This document shows positions 25,380 to 34,893 of a stretch of 64,000 nucleotides of DNA, in pieces. A program made the position numbers and the translations under genes. The stretch is from an uncultured Acidobacteriia bacterium (GTDB lineage Bacteria; Acidobacteriota; Terriglobia; Bryobacterales; Bryobacteraceae). Where the stretch lies: assembly GCA_903875575.1 (NCBI GenBank), contig CAIQWJ010000069.1, positions 1 to 64,000 on the forward strand. Reading direction: 5' to 3'. The notes beneath the pieces were generated by a model. The model was not told the origin of the DNA and did no database searches. It was given only the letters and a program-made list of their open reading frames with translations. Within the stretch, counting starts at the first letter, position 1. Each line of letters begins with the position of its first letter.

Positions 25380-26858
25380 CTACCTGCAGTATGAAACAGA
25401 CGGCTGGGTTGTTTTACCGGTGCTGTCGACAAACTGGAAATTCCAGCAGGCCGTGGCGGTGGCGTTTTTATTTGCCGCCAGCAGCGTGGTCAAGGCGCTG
25501 CCGGTCACCTGTTTGTAGCGGATCTGATAAGTTCCCGGAGCGTTTGGATAGCTGTCTGAGCCGGTTTCGTTGGTAGTGAAAGCGATGGCGGAGGTGAACT
25601 GGAGGACCTGGTAGCCATCGGTGGGGTCGGTTGTCAGCGTCATGTTCGTGTCATTGAACGGCGTCACCGGCGGCTGGCGCATGGGGTGGTACTTGCTGCC
25701 CTGATTGGGCAGGTCCGGGCTGGGTACGCCGCTGATGCAGTTGTTCGTGATGTAGGGGAAGGTATTGATCACGTGATAGGCGTAGGTGTATGGGTAACCG
25801 GAGGGTACCTGGGCGCCGGAGATTGTGGTGCCACCGCAACTGTCGCGACTGGGCGTGGAACCATCCGCGTTATTGTAGCCAAAGACTCCAAAGCCATCGA
25901 GCAGCCAGCCGACGGGGTGCGTGTTCCAGTAGTTCGTGGACTGCCCGGCCATGAGGCAGAGGGGCGCGGCGTGGTAGTGATAATCGTCCGCGCGACCGGC
26001 ATGGCCGTTGCAGATATCGAGTTGGCCTTCGCCTTTGGTATCGCCGCTGGCCGCGGTGCAGTTTCCGTTCTGCACGCATGGGTTGAAGATAGGGATGCCG
26101 TTGATGGCGACGCCGATGGGGCCGGAAGCGACGGAGGTGGGGCTTTGGGCGAGGATCGGACTGGTGGGGATCTTCCAGCCGTTGGCGCCGAGGAAGTTCT
26201 GGGTGGTCGGCACCTGAAGGTTGGTGGAGGTGATGCCGTTCATGGTTTGGTCCGTGGTCATGGCGAGGGAACTGACGTAGGCGTAGGTGCCATCGCAGTT
26301 GACGGATGTGGTGCCGGATTTGGCGACGGTCGTGGAATTTCTGACGTAGACGCAATTGGTGCCGGAACCGGGCGCTGTGGCCTGCACACGCGAGTAGCTG
26401 AGATTGATGGAGGCCGAGGCGAGGGTCAGCGATGCAATGGTGGAGGAAACTATAGTGCCGGTCACCTGTGTGGCGGGCACTGCGAAGGTGGGGGTGCCGG
26501 ACAGAGCGTAGAGCGTCCAGGTGTAGACCTTGGCACCGGGGCCCTGCGAACAGGGTGGGTCATAGGTCAAGCCTGGTCCATCGTCCCCCAGGCCCGTGGT
26601 GCCAACCAGAAAACTGTCTTTCGCGAGGCTGGTTGTGGAAGGCGGGATGTTGTAGAGCACCCAATCGTATTTGACGGTGCCGGGAGTGGGTATGGTGCTC
26701 AGCAGCAGAGCGAAGGACTGCGTGCCCGCAGGTGGATTGGTCCACGCCAGAGGCAAGGTGGAGCCGGTGCCATCGCACGTGTGGGCGGCGGGCAAGAGCC
26801 CGTTGTTGGCTCCGGCGCTGCTGGTGAGGGTAAAAGAACCGCTTGTCGTAGTGCCCCA
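25380..26858 (-). pseudogene. PEBP (YbhB-like) plus YHYH-domain exported protein, 5' end lost
   Basis: The frame encodes a phosphatidylethanolamine-binding-like domain (GSFTLTSSAGANNG, AAHTCDGTG, LPLAWTNPPAGTQSFALLL, VLYNIPP) and then a YHYH domain with the signature DDYHYHAAP and surrounding GLLDGFGVFGY-like text. YHYH proteins are exported proteins of unknown role. The PEBP part lacks its beginning and signal peptide: recognisable sequence starts near 26852, and upstream DNA encodes an unrelated hydrolase N-terminus in another frame. The only listed start, TTG at 26795, lies inside the PEBP motif and is unlikely to be real. I read it as a 3' gene fragment at a deletion junction. Confidence 0.72.
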
Positions 26859-27241
26859 CTGCTTTGGGGGATGTAAAGATTGGCCGATACCCGAATGTTG
26901 GGCATGCTTTCCAGTAGAATTTTTTCGATCCGGAATGTACCGCGGTCGATGATTCCTGTGACCTGCGCGTTGAGCGGGCCCGTATAGGTGGGAAGCCCTC
27001 CCAGAAGGTTATTGAGGGTTGTGTTGACCTGAGACTTTCGGGCCTCGGCAGCGCCGACGGTTTGGATTGCGCCGATTGCCTGAGTCCGGGTGGCCAGTTG
27101 ATTCACCGCGACGCCCGCGGCCCACTGCTGCAGGACGTCGCCCTGTGCGTGCAGCAAGGTGGCAGTTCCGGCAAAGAGAAGTATCAACTGAAAGACGGCT
27201 GAATCATTCAACAGCCGATTACGATTCACGGTCGCGCTCAT
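26853..27241 (-). pseudogene. N-terminal fragment of an exported alpha/beta hydrolase (acetyl-xylan-esterase-like)
   Basis: From ATG 27241, with GGAG 6 nt upstream, the frame gives a signal peptide (FQLILLFAGTATLLHAQ) and a short mature region ending TFRIEKILLESMPNIRVSANLYIP. That last block is the typical entry strand of dienelactone-hydrolase/acetyl-xylan-esterase-like proteins, which should continue with the nucleophile, acid and His. Instead it passes into PEBP/YHYH DNA in the wrong frame (junction about 26853-26865). About 130 residues remain of an enzyme that would normally exceed 400. Confidence 0.65.
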
Positions 27242-27549
27242 GTGGTCTCCGCTTTCTGTGTTCAAGCACTTGTCCGGGCCGCAGTTTGAGGCGGCGTTAG
27301 TGGCTATTATTGCAGAAAATGCCGCAGTTTGCGATGGTCGCTTTGATCTCTGTTCATCGCTTTCAGCCGGGTGCGCAGGTGTCGATGACGGAAGTCCAAC
27401 GGATTTGCGAATTGCGGTAGCCTTCAGCGATTCGGTTCGACTTGTTGCGGGTGCTCCAGAGGGCTGGAGCCAGTGGCACACTTGATAAGCCATGTCGGTG
27501 GAGAGCCGCATAGAGATAGACTGGAAAATCCTAAAATGCGGGGGAGACC
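27242..27549. other. Divergent intergenic region upstream of glpK
   Basis: 308 bases with no supported gene between the divergent hydrolase fragment and glpK. A GGGGGA ribosome binding site precedes the glpK ATG. No sharp promoter or repeat was recognised. Confidence 0.4.
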
Positions 27550-29037
27550 ATGCCAGAGTTCATTGGAGCGTTAGATCAGGGTACGACCAGCACGCGGTTT
27601 TTAGTTTTCGACCGGGCGGGGCGAATTGTCGCTTCAGCACAGAAAGAGCATCAGCAGATTTATCCGGAGCCAGGTTGGGTGGAGCACGATCCCGAGGAAA
27701 TCTGGCTGCGGACGCGGGAAGTGATTGCGGAGGCCATGGCAGGGAGTGGTTTGGGCCATAGCGATCTGGCGGCCATTGGCATCACGAACCAGCGCGAAAC
27801 GACGGTGCTGTGGAATCGCAAGACCGGCAGGCCGGTGATGAATGCACTGGTGTGGCAGGATACGCGCGTGGCGGACTACATCCATGAGTTTGCGCGAGAG
27901 GGCGGCCCGGATCGGTTCCGGGCGAAGACGGGCTTGCCGCTGGCCACTTACTTCAGCGCGCTCAAGGTTCGCTGGGTGCTGGACAATGTGGCTGGGGCGC
28001 GAGAGCAGGCTGAGGCGGGCGACCTGATGTTTGGCACCATCGATACATTTCTGGTGTGGAAGCTTACCGGCCTGCATATTACCGACTGCACCAACGCCAG
28101 CCGGACGCAGCTGATGGATCTGAAGACACTGGACTGGGATGCGGAATTGCTGGAGGCGTTCGGGATTCCGAGGGCGATTCTGCCGGAGATTCGATCCAGT
28201 TGCGAGGTTTATGCGGAGACGCAGCTGGATGCAGTTCGCGGCGTGCCGGTGGCGGGAATCCTGGGAGACCAGCAGGCGGCGCTGGTGGGGCAGACCTGCT
28301 TCCGCGCGGGTGAGGCGAAGAATACTTACGGGACCGGCTGTTTTCTGTTGATGAATACCGGGACCGAAATCGTGCAGTCGAGGCACGGACTGCTGACCAC
28401 TGTGGCGTTTCAGTTCCAGGGGCACCCGGCGCAATATGCGCTGGAAGGAAGCGTCGCGATTACCGGCGCGCTGGTACAGTGGCTGCGGGACAACCTGGGG
28501 CTGATCGGGAAGAGCGCGGATATTGAGGCGCTGGCGCGTGGAGTGGAGGATAACGGCGGCGTTTATTTTGTACCGGCGTTTTCTGGATTGTACGCACCCT
28601 ACTGGAAGCACAATGCGCGCGGGGTGATTGCCGGGCTGACGCGTTATTCGAATAAGAGCCACATTGCGCGGGCAGTGCTGGAGGCGGCGGCGTTTCAGAC
28701 GCGCGAGGTGGTGGAAGCCATGGAACAGGATTCCGGGGTGCCGCTCAGCGTGCTGCGCACCGATGGCGGGATGGTGGAGAACGAGCTTCTGATGCAGTTT
28801 CAGGCGGACATTCTGGGGAGAACGGTAGTTCGTCCGGCGGTGAAGGAGACGACGGCGCTGGGGGCGGCGTATGTGGCCGGTCTGGCGACTGGCTTTTATG
28901 CGAACCTGGATGATCTGCGGGCGCAGTGGTCAGTGGATCGCACGTGGGAACCGCGGATGGACGTGGCGCGGCGGGAAAAAATGTTCGGGTTCTGGAAGAA
29001 GGCCGTGACGCGGTCGTTCGACTGGGAGGAGGAATAA
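27550..29037 (+). CDS. glpK: Glycerol kinase
   Basis: The 495-aa protein matches GlpK over its whole length: [18 protein letters not shown] at the start (phosphate-binding loop), [44 protein letters not shown] and the C-terminal adenosine site region ([20 protein letters not shown]). It phosphorylates glycerol to glycerol 3-phosphate with ATP in the cytoplasm. It is followed by the channel gene with a 1-nt overlap (TAATG), a classical glpKF pairing though in reversed order. No glycerol-3-phosphate dehydrogenase gene lies next to it. Normal length and motifs suggest it is active. Confidence 0.97.
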   Translation: MPEFIGALDQGTTSTRFLVFDRAGRIVASAQKEHQQIYPEPGWVEHDPEEIWLRTREVIAEAMAGSGLGHSDLAAIGITNQRETTVLWNRKTGRPVMNALVWQDTRVADYIHEFAREGGPDRFRAKTGLPLATYFSALKVRWVLDNVAGAREQAEAGDLMFGTIDTFLVWKLTGLHITDCTNASRTQLMDLKTLDWDAELLEAFGIPRAILPEIRSSCEVYAETQLDAVRGVPVAGILGDQQAALVGQTCFRAGEAKNTYGTGCFLLMNTGTEIVQSRHGLLTTVAFQFQGHPAQYALEGSVAITGALVQWLRDNLGLIGKSADIEALARGVEDNGGVYFVPAFSGLYAPYWKHNARGVIAGLTRYSNKSHIARAVLEAAAFQTREVVEAMEQDSGVPLSVLRTDGGMVENELLMQFQADILGRTVVRPAVKETTALGAAYVAGLATGFYANLDDLRAQWSVDRTWEPRMDVARREKMFGFWKKAVTRSFDWEEE

Positions 29038-29762
29038 TGCCGCAGGGTGTATTCGGAGAGTTCATGGGGAGCATGGTGCTGCTGCTGCTGGGTAACGGCG
29101 TGGTGGCGAACGTGCTGCTGAAGAAATCCAAAGGCGAGGGCGCCGGGTGGATGGTGATTGCCACGGGCTGGGGACTGGCTGTGATGGCTGGTGTTTTCAC
29201 GGCGATGGCCTGCGGGAGCGAGGGGCACCTGAATCCGGCAGTCACGCTGGCGGCGGGGATTGTTTCGGGCGATTTCAGCAAGCTGGGGTGGTACACGGCG
29301 GCGCAACTGGCGGGTGCGTTTACAGGCGGCTGTCTGGTCTGGCTGCATTATCTGCCGCACTGGCGGGAGACGCCGGATGCGGATGCGAAATTTGGGTGTT
29401 TCGGGACGTCGCCGGCGATTCGGAGTCCGTTGGCGAATCTGGTGAGTGAGATTATCGGCACGTTCGTGCTGGTGCTGGTGGCGGACGCGATTGGTTCGAA
29501 GGGTGTCGCGGCGAACGGAACGGCGGCGGGCCTGAGTCCGTGGCTGGTGGGGAGTCTGGTGTGGGCGATTGGGTTAGGACTGGGCGGAACGACGGGATAT
29601 GCGATCAATCCGGCGCGCGACCTGGGGCCGCGAATCGCACATGCGATTTTGCCGATAGCTGGTAAGGGTGGATCGGATTGGGGATACGCGTGGATTCCGC
29701 TGGCAGGCCCGTTGCTGGGTGCGGCACTGGCTGCTGTGGTGGTGCGGATGGTGCAGTTTTAG
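29037..29762 (+). CDS. glpF: Aquaglyceroporin (glycerol facilitator)
   Basis: The 241-aa membrane protein has both aquaporin NPA boxes, HLNPAVTLA near residue 66 and YAINPARDLG near 187, six hydrophobic segments and the GlpF-type spacer after the second box (DLGPRIAHAILPIAGKGGSDW). It allows passive entry of glycerol, which GlpK then traps. The ATG overlaps the glpK stop by one base, giving tight translational coupling. A longer frame exists from 28926, but that part overlaps glpK and has no family similarity. Confidence 0.95.
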   Translation: MPQGVFGEFMGSMVLLLLGNGVVANVLLKKSKGEGAGWMVIATGWGLAVMAGVFTAMACGSEGHLNPAVTLAAGIVSGDFSKLGWYTAAQLAGAFTGGCLVWLHYLPHWRETPDADAKFGCFGTSPAIRSPLANLVSEIIGTFVLVLVADAIGSKGVAANGTAAGLSPWLVGSLVWAIGLGLGGTTGYAINPARDLGPRIAHAILPIAGKGGSDWGYAWIPLAGPLLGAALAAVVVRMVQF

Positions 29763-29788
29763 TTCGTTCGCCGGGTCGGGTGCGGGCC

Positions 29789-31840
29789 TCACGTAAAAGC
29801 AAGACGAAAGTCCTCATGCTCATGATGGACACGCGGTTCGGCTGGAACAAACTGGCCGGCTGCAAGCTGAGCGCGAACCTGTTCGATAGCGACGGCCCTC
29901 AGAAAAGGAAGCTGTTGGGGCTCTGCGATCCAATGGGTGATTCCGTGGGAGTCCTGCCAGACAAGTGCTATGCTGCCGGGGATCCCCAGGCGTTGGGCGC
30001 GTTCTTTTCCAGCGGCATGGAGAGTGCGACGCTCCTGAGGGTCGGGCGCACGGGCAGGTCTGGTGCCGGGAAACATGATTACTTTGTCAGATGATTCGAG
30101 GCCTTTGGGAGAGTTTCGGTAGCCGGCCGCGTCGAGCCGAGGCATCTCATCGAGGCAGAAGACGACGAGGCGAGCGTCGTCGAGATCGAGTTCGACCACG
30201 GGTGCGTCTTCTAACTGCGCCCACGCAGGAATATCCAGGCGATCATGATCCTCATCCTCGGTAGAGACGGAGACCAGGTAATGCACCAGAGGATTCAGAC
30301 CCCTTGCGGCAACATCCGGATGAGCGGCGAGATAAGCATCGCAGTCGAACAGCGGATGAGGCCGATCGGCGTCAGCGCCGGACCGGAGAAACTCCACTAA
30401 CGGGTTGCCGGCAACGACGGAGCTAAGAGGGTGGTTCATCCGGTAATGACTTGGCTCGAACAGGGGGTTGGGTTTCAGGAATTGCGCCGCACCGGAATGC
30501 AGATAGAAAATCAGCGCATCCGCAGAAGGGAATTTCGGCACAGAGCTGTGGCTGAGAAACCAGACGGGATCGAAAAGCGGGTGCGGCTGCCGCAACTCCG
30601 CCGCGCCGAATTTCAGATAGTGACACAGGGGGTTGACGCCAGCCAAGGCCACATCGGGATATTTCCGAAGATAGAACTCCGCATCGAATAGAGGATGAGG
30701 CTGGCCGGCAGGGGCTTGCGCCGCGAGGAAATGGAGCAACGGGAAGGAGAGGGCGCGGCTGTCATCAGGCTGCGATGCCCGGTAGCAGGCGGGGTCAAAG
30801 AGGATTCCGCGGGAGAGAGAGATCACTTCACGCCAATATGGGGCGAGGCTTGCGAGCCTCGCTGCCGCAGCGATCCAGTGTGCTGTGCGGTGCCGGGGCG
30901 TCGGCTCAGGGCCTGGATTCGCGCACAATTGCCCGCCGGTGGGCCTGACGGTATGGAAGCCCACGTCAGAAGATTGCTTCCGGCCAGTTAGCGTACCCCG
31001 GGGCGTGCTCGGGGCAAAGTCACTGGCGGGTGTTTCGGTGGACCCCACTGGCCGAAGGTCCGGACGGGTCGACGCGGCGTTTGAGGAGACCTGGTTGAAG
31101 CGCCGCAGAACTTCAGCCCTGGCGCGGCGGACGAGCCGACGGTCCAGCGAATTGATCCGAAGCAACTCATGATAGACATCTTCACCACAGGCATGGCGAA
31201 GAGCCGCAGTCCTTTCGGGAAGGGTTCCACACATGCCCCTGGACACGTTGAGAGGTTCGTTTTCACAGTCCAATTCCGGGAAGGCGCAGCGCAGCGCTTC
31301 TCTGCCCGCAACCGCGCTCTGATGGAAACAATCCACCACACCAAGGAAGGAAGTGGACAGCATGCGCCGGACGGCAAGATCGAGATCGTGTTCGTCCGGG
31401 TTGTCGGAATCGCCCGCGCAGGCCAGATAGTTGGTCTGGGGGTTTGTGACATATCGCGGAAAATCGAGGATCAGGTCGTGGACGAAATCGCCGAGTGTGC
31501 GGCGGTTGGCCAGATGACTGACGGGATCCGCCGGGTCGGGCTTTTGACGGAAATAGTCGTAGAATGACCGGACCCTGTCGAGCGGGTCGCGAAGAAAGCA
31601 GATGTCGAAAAAAAGATAACCGGGGGCGGCAGGCACGGGATGACGGAGCTGATGACTTGAGAAAGCACGGAGTTCGGGTCGGGCATCGAGCCACTGCAGG
31701 GCGGCGGCGTTGGTGATCACCTCGCTTTGAACTGGTCTCTCGAGGCGGTCGAACCGAGCGCCGAAGCTACGATCCAGCATGCCCTCGACAGTGGTCCCCG
31801 CATTCTTAAAAATGTGGTACTGGACAATAACGTATCGCAC
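29789..31840 (-). CDS. Sulfotransferase-family protein with C-terminal HPLFD-type repeats
   Basis: The first 260 or so of 683 residues look like a PAPS-dependent sulfotransferase: HIFKNAGTTVEGML (5'-phosphosulfate loop) and FLRDPLDRVRSFYDYF (3'-phosphate site). Such enzymes transfer sulfate to carbohydrates or other acceptors. After a variable linker (about 260-340), residues 370-550 contain about five copies of a 40-45-residue unit like HPLFDxxFYLxxYPDVAxxGxNPLxHYLxxGA. This repeat is found beside glycosyltransferases of surface polysaccharide clusters. The last 120 residues are not assigned. A possible role is modification of exported or cell-surface glycans; no polysaccharide gene cluster is adjacent. 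Confidence 0.78.
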   Translation of the reverse strand: MRYVIVQYHIFKNAGTTVEGMLDRSFGARFDRLERPVQSEVITNAAALQWLDARPELRAFSSHQLRHPVPAAPGYLFFDICFLRDPLDRVRSFYDYFRQKPDPADPVSHLANRRTLGDFVHDLILDFPRYVTNPQTNYLACAGDSDNPDEHDLDLAVRRMLSTSFLGVVDCFHQSAVAGREALRCAFPELDCENEPLNVSRGMCGTLPERTAALRHACGEDVYHELLRINSLDRRLVRRARAEVLRRFNQVSSNAASTRPDLRPVGSTETPASDFAPSTPRGTLTGRKQSSDVGFHTVRPTGGQLCANPGPEPTPRHRTAHWIAAAARLASLAPYWREVISLSRGILFDPACYRASQPDDSRALSFPLLHFLAAQAPAGQPHPLFDAEFYLRKYPDVALAGVNPLCHYLKFGAAELRQPHPLFDPVWFLSHSSVPKFPSADALIFYLHSGAAQFLKPNPLFEPSHYRMNHPLSSVVAGNPLVEFLRSGADADRPHPLFDCDAYLAAHPDVAARGLNPLVHYLVSVSTEDEDHDRLDIPAWAQLEDAPVVELDLDDARLVVFCLDEMPRLDAAGYRNSPKGLESSDKVIMFPGTRPARAPDPQERRTLHAAGKERAQRLGIPGSIALVWQDSHGITHWIAEPQQLPFLRAVAIEQVRAQLAAGQFVPAEPRVHHEHEDFRLAFT

Positions 31841-31888
31841 CGGTGGCCCCCCTCAAAGCCCGGTTCAAACTACCTTCGAACTATCTGT

Positions 31889-31916
31889 GCCGGTCACCCC
31901 GAGACCGGCTAATGCC
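31889..31916. repeat. Solitary inverted-repeat remnant related to the MITE ends
   Basis: GCCGGTCACCCCGAGACCGG and the next eight bases match the terminal unit of the 15.4-15.7 kb element (CGGTCACC, CCGGCCAATGG). A single copy lies in the 259-bp intergenic space 31841-32099, without a partner arm nearby. Confidence 0.45.
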
Positions 31917-32099
31917 GCAGTTCCCACCGTAGATGGCGGGTTAGTTGTTCTCTAACTTAACACCGTTGGGCCAGAAGGTGGCATATATTTTTCATCAAGA
32001 TCGACACATTTGGAAACCACTGGCGGGAACGACGCCGACAGTCATGGAGGCTCGGTTGGTGCAGTGCTGATTTACATCAGGGATTGCTATAGTCGTCGC

Positions 32100-33065
32100 G
32101 TGAGAGCCCTTGCGATTACGTTTGTGTTGAGTGTGGTGGCGGCCAGCCAGCTTTGGCCGGACACGGCCAAGGTCAGTGGAGCAGTGGGCTTACTGGAGAA
32201 CAGCACGCTGTTCGCGGTTTACGGGCGCGGTTTCGGCATGGCTCCTATCCTGGGTCACCTCGGGACCTACAAAAACATGGACGCGATGGCTGCCGATACG
32301 CAGGCGTGGGGAGCGAAACTCACAGCGGTGAACGGCGGCAAACGCGTCGTCACGGGTCTCGATCTGATTTACGGTCTGGCAGTGCCGTGTGCAGGCACGA
32401 CGAACTGCCTGCTGCATCTGGATCAGGTGAAAGTGGACCTTGTCGAGGAGTACATCAAACCGGCGGCGGCGCGTGGCTGGGTGGTGATTCTGGATACGCA
32501 ACTGGGAAGGTCGGATCCGGTTGCGGAAGTCCGGCGCATGATGGATCGCGGGTATCTGAAATATGAGAATGTACATGTGGCGATCGACCCTGAGTTTCAT
32601 TCGGTGTCCGGTCACGAAATGCCGGGGATTCCGATTGGTACAGTGACGGCGGCGGAAGTGAATAAAGTTCAGGAGATGCTGAACGATTACGTTGTGAGGG
32701 AAAAGCTGCACACGCAGAAGATCCTGATTGTGCATCAGTTCGGCGATGCCGCCGTGCACGACGGTGTACCTTTCATGATTGCCGATAAGACCGAGGTGAA
32801 AGGCTTCGCCAATGTAGAGCTGGTGATTGATGCCGACGGTTTGGGGGTACCCGCCGAGAAGGTGAGCAAATACAACCGTATGACGGACCGGAAGACTTAT
32901 CCCTTTCTGCGTTTCGGCGGAATTAAAGTGTTCTTCCCCAACGACTGGGAGCGCACCGGGCATTTTGACAAGCCTCCGATGGGTGTGGAGGAGATATTCG
33001 GAGTGGTTCCGGTGCCGGGGAAGATACGAATGGCGACGAAGCCGGATGTATTGATCATTGCTTAG
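32100..33065 (+). CDS. Exported protein of unknown function
   Basis: The frame opens at TTG 32010, but GTG 32100 begins a good signal peptide (MRALAITFVLSVVAASQLW as translated), giving 321 aa, so I use it. The mature part includes FAVYGRGFGMAPILGHLGTY, LDLIYGLAVPC, VVILDTQLGRSDPVAEV and HVAIDPEFHSVSG, which alternates strands and helices like a TIM-barrel glycosidase or polysaccharide deacetylase-type fold, with Asp, Glu and His at strand ends. I do not recognise a named family and give no activity. It stands alone between a divergent gene and the VWFA gene. Confidence 0.6.
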   Translation: MRALAITFVLSVVAASQLWPDTAKVSGAVGLLENSTLFAVYGRGFGMAPILGHLGTYKNMDAMAADTQAWGAKLTAVNGGKRVVTGLDLIYGLAVPCAGTTNCLLHLDQVKVDLVEEYIKPAAARGWVVILDTQLGRSDPVAEVRRMMDRGYLKYENVHVAIDPEFHSVSGHEMPGIPIGTVTAAEVNKVQEMLNDYVVREKLHTQKILIVHQFGDAAVHDGVPFMIADKTEVKGFANVELVIDADGLGVPAEKVSKYNRMTDRKTYPFLRFGGIKVFFPNDWERTGHFDKPPMGVEEIFGVVPVPGKIRMATKPDVLIIA

Positions 33066-33160
33066 TTGCAGTTACCGTGTAAGGCCAGTAAAATGCTTGC
33101 AAATTGGCGACTGGCGGGCGCAACTAATATGATTGCGGCCGCGTTAGACATAGCGGGGAC

Positions 33161-34825
33161 ATGGATATGAAGCGTTTTGCAGCAGCGGCGTGGGTGGTAT
33201 CGGTTGGCGGTCTACTGGCTCAGCAGGGGGATACACCGCTGGTGCTGAAATCCACGACGCGCCTGGTGATGCTCAGCGTGATCGCCAGGGACCGGAACAA
33301 TCAACCGGCGACCGATCTGCGGAAGGAAGATTTTCGGGTCAAGGTCAACGGCAAGGTGCAGCCGATCACGGTGTTCTCTATGGAATCGGCGGGGCAGTTG
33401 CCTGTTGCTTCCGGAGCCGCGCCGGGAACTGTGGCGTCTGTTGCAGCCTCCGCATCACTGCCGCCGAATACTTTCAGCAACAGACTCACCGCGCAGTCAG
33501 GCACTCCTTCGGGCGTGACGATCATTCTGGTCGATACCAGAAACACGAAGATGACGGACCAAATCTATGCGAAAGCGCAGGTGATCCGCTATCTGCATAC
33601 GCTGCAACCTTCCGATCATGTGGGCCTCTACATGTTCGGGGCTTCGCTCAAGGTGCTGCACGATTACACGTCCGATGCTTCCGCGTTGCTGGCGAAACTC
33701 AATACTGCGAAGGACTGGAATTCGGTGGATACGTCGGAACAGGATGCAACGGGGGCATTACAGACCGACAGCGCGATCCTCGACGGTCTGACGCGCGGTG
33801 CCGGCGGCACGAGTGAGGCGGAACGGGCGTTCTATACGACCGATAAAGTACTGGCGACGCTGCATAGCTTCGATTTCATCTCCGAGCACCTGGCGCAGTT
33901 GCCCGGGCGGAAGAATCTGATCTGGGTTTCCGGTGGGTTCCCGTTGGATGTGGGTTATGACAGTATCCCGGACATCAAGAATCCGGCGGTGGATCAGCGC
34001 ATGTTCACGGAAGAAGTAGACCGGACGCTGCGAGCGATGAACGACGCCAATGTCGCGGTGTATCCGGTGGATGCGCGCGGGCTGATGGTGGACTCGCGGT
34101 TTTCGGCGGAGAACCGGAAAATTGTGGCGAGGCCGCCGCTGGCCCCGCCCATCGGCGTGAAGGAACAGCAGACCATGCAGGAGATGGCGAACCGCACGGG
34201 CGGACTGGCGTTTTACAACACGAACGATCTGGCACGCGCGATTCATGCGGCGAGCGACGATTCGCGGGTGACTTATACGATCGGCTTCTATCCGACGGAT
34301 AACGGGTTTGACGGGAAGTTCCACAAGATCGACGTAGAGACACCGGAACGGAGTGGGATCAAGCTGCGGTATCGCAAGGGCTATTTCGACGTGGCGGAGA
34401 AGCCGCAGGATGCGAAGGCGCGGATGGCGGAGTTGCGGGATGCGGTGTGGAGCCCGATTGACGCGACGGCGATGGGGATTGTGGCGACGGTGCGGCCGGT
34501 GGCGGGCGATGCGGGGTCGATTGATATCGCGCTGAAGATTGATCACGCGACGATCGGGCTGGCGCAGGAGGGGACGAGATGGCAGGGCCGGCTGGACGTG
34601 CTTTTTGTGCAGAGGGACGATCAGGGGCACGAGTTTGGCGGCGTGGACGACACGGTGGATCTGAATCTGACAGCGGAGACGTATAAGAAGCTGCTGGCAG
34701 AGGACCTGGCGTATCACCGAGTGGTGGCGCGGGCCGGGACGGCGAAGCTATTGCGGATTGTGGTGCGGGACGCGACTTCCGGGGCGATGGGATCAGTGAC
34801 GGTGGCACTTGGGAAGGTGCGGTAG
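33161..34825 (+). CDS. Acidobacterial VWFA-related exported protein
   Basis: The 554-aa protein follows the pattern of the family described as VWFA-related Acidobacterial domain (TIGR03436): signal peptide (FAAAAWVVSVGGLLAQQ), a short strand region (STTRLVMLSVIARDRNNQPATDL, EDFRVKVNG), then a von Willebrand type A fold beginning IILVDTRNTKMTDQ, where the usual DxSxS metal site is altered to DTRNT as is common in this family, a PGRKNLIWVSGGFPL strand and VYPVDARGLM. The C-terminal part is strand-rich. The role is unknown; such proteins are abundant and taxon-marking in Acidobacteriota. ATG 33161 or the second ATG 6 nt later could be used. Confidence 0.87.
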   Translation: MDMKRFAAAAWVVSVGGLLAQQGDTPLVLKSTTRLVMLSVIARDRNNQPATDLRKEDFRVKVNGKVQPITVFSMESAGQLPVASGAAPGTVASVAASASLPPNTFSNRLTAQSGTPSGVTIILVDTRNTKMTDQIYAKAQVIRYLHTLQPSDHVGLYMFGASLKVLHDYTSDASALLAKLNTAKDWNSVDTSEQDATGALQTDSAILDGLTRGAGGTSEAERAFYTTDKVLATLHSFDFISEHLAQLPGRKNLIWVSGGFPLDVGYDSIPDIKNPAVDQRMFTEEVDRTLRAMNDANVAVYPVDARGLMVDSRFSAENRKIVARPPLAPPIGVKEQQTMQEMANRTGGLAFYNTNDLARAIHAASDDSRVTYTIGFYPTDNGFDGKFHKIDVETPERSGIKLRYRKGYFDVAEKPQDAKARMAELRDAVWSPIDATAMGIVATVRPVAGDAGSIDIALKIDHATIGLAQEGTRWQGRLDVLFVQRDDQGHEFGGVDDTVDLNLTAETYKKLLAEDLAYHRVVARAGTAKLLRIVVRDATSGAMGSVTVALGKVR

Positions 34826-34893
34826 ACGGATTAGCAATTCCCGTTCGCGGCAGCGCCGCTTCATGAGATAATTCGAACCATGCGTAAGGCGTC

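Noticed and set aside
25686-26876. 396-codon plus-strand frame opposite the YHYH gene
   Set aside because: Gly/Ala/Val-rich shadow of a strongly supported minus-strand frame with DDYHYH and PEBP motifs.
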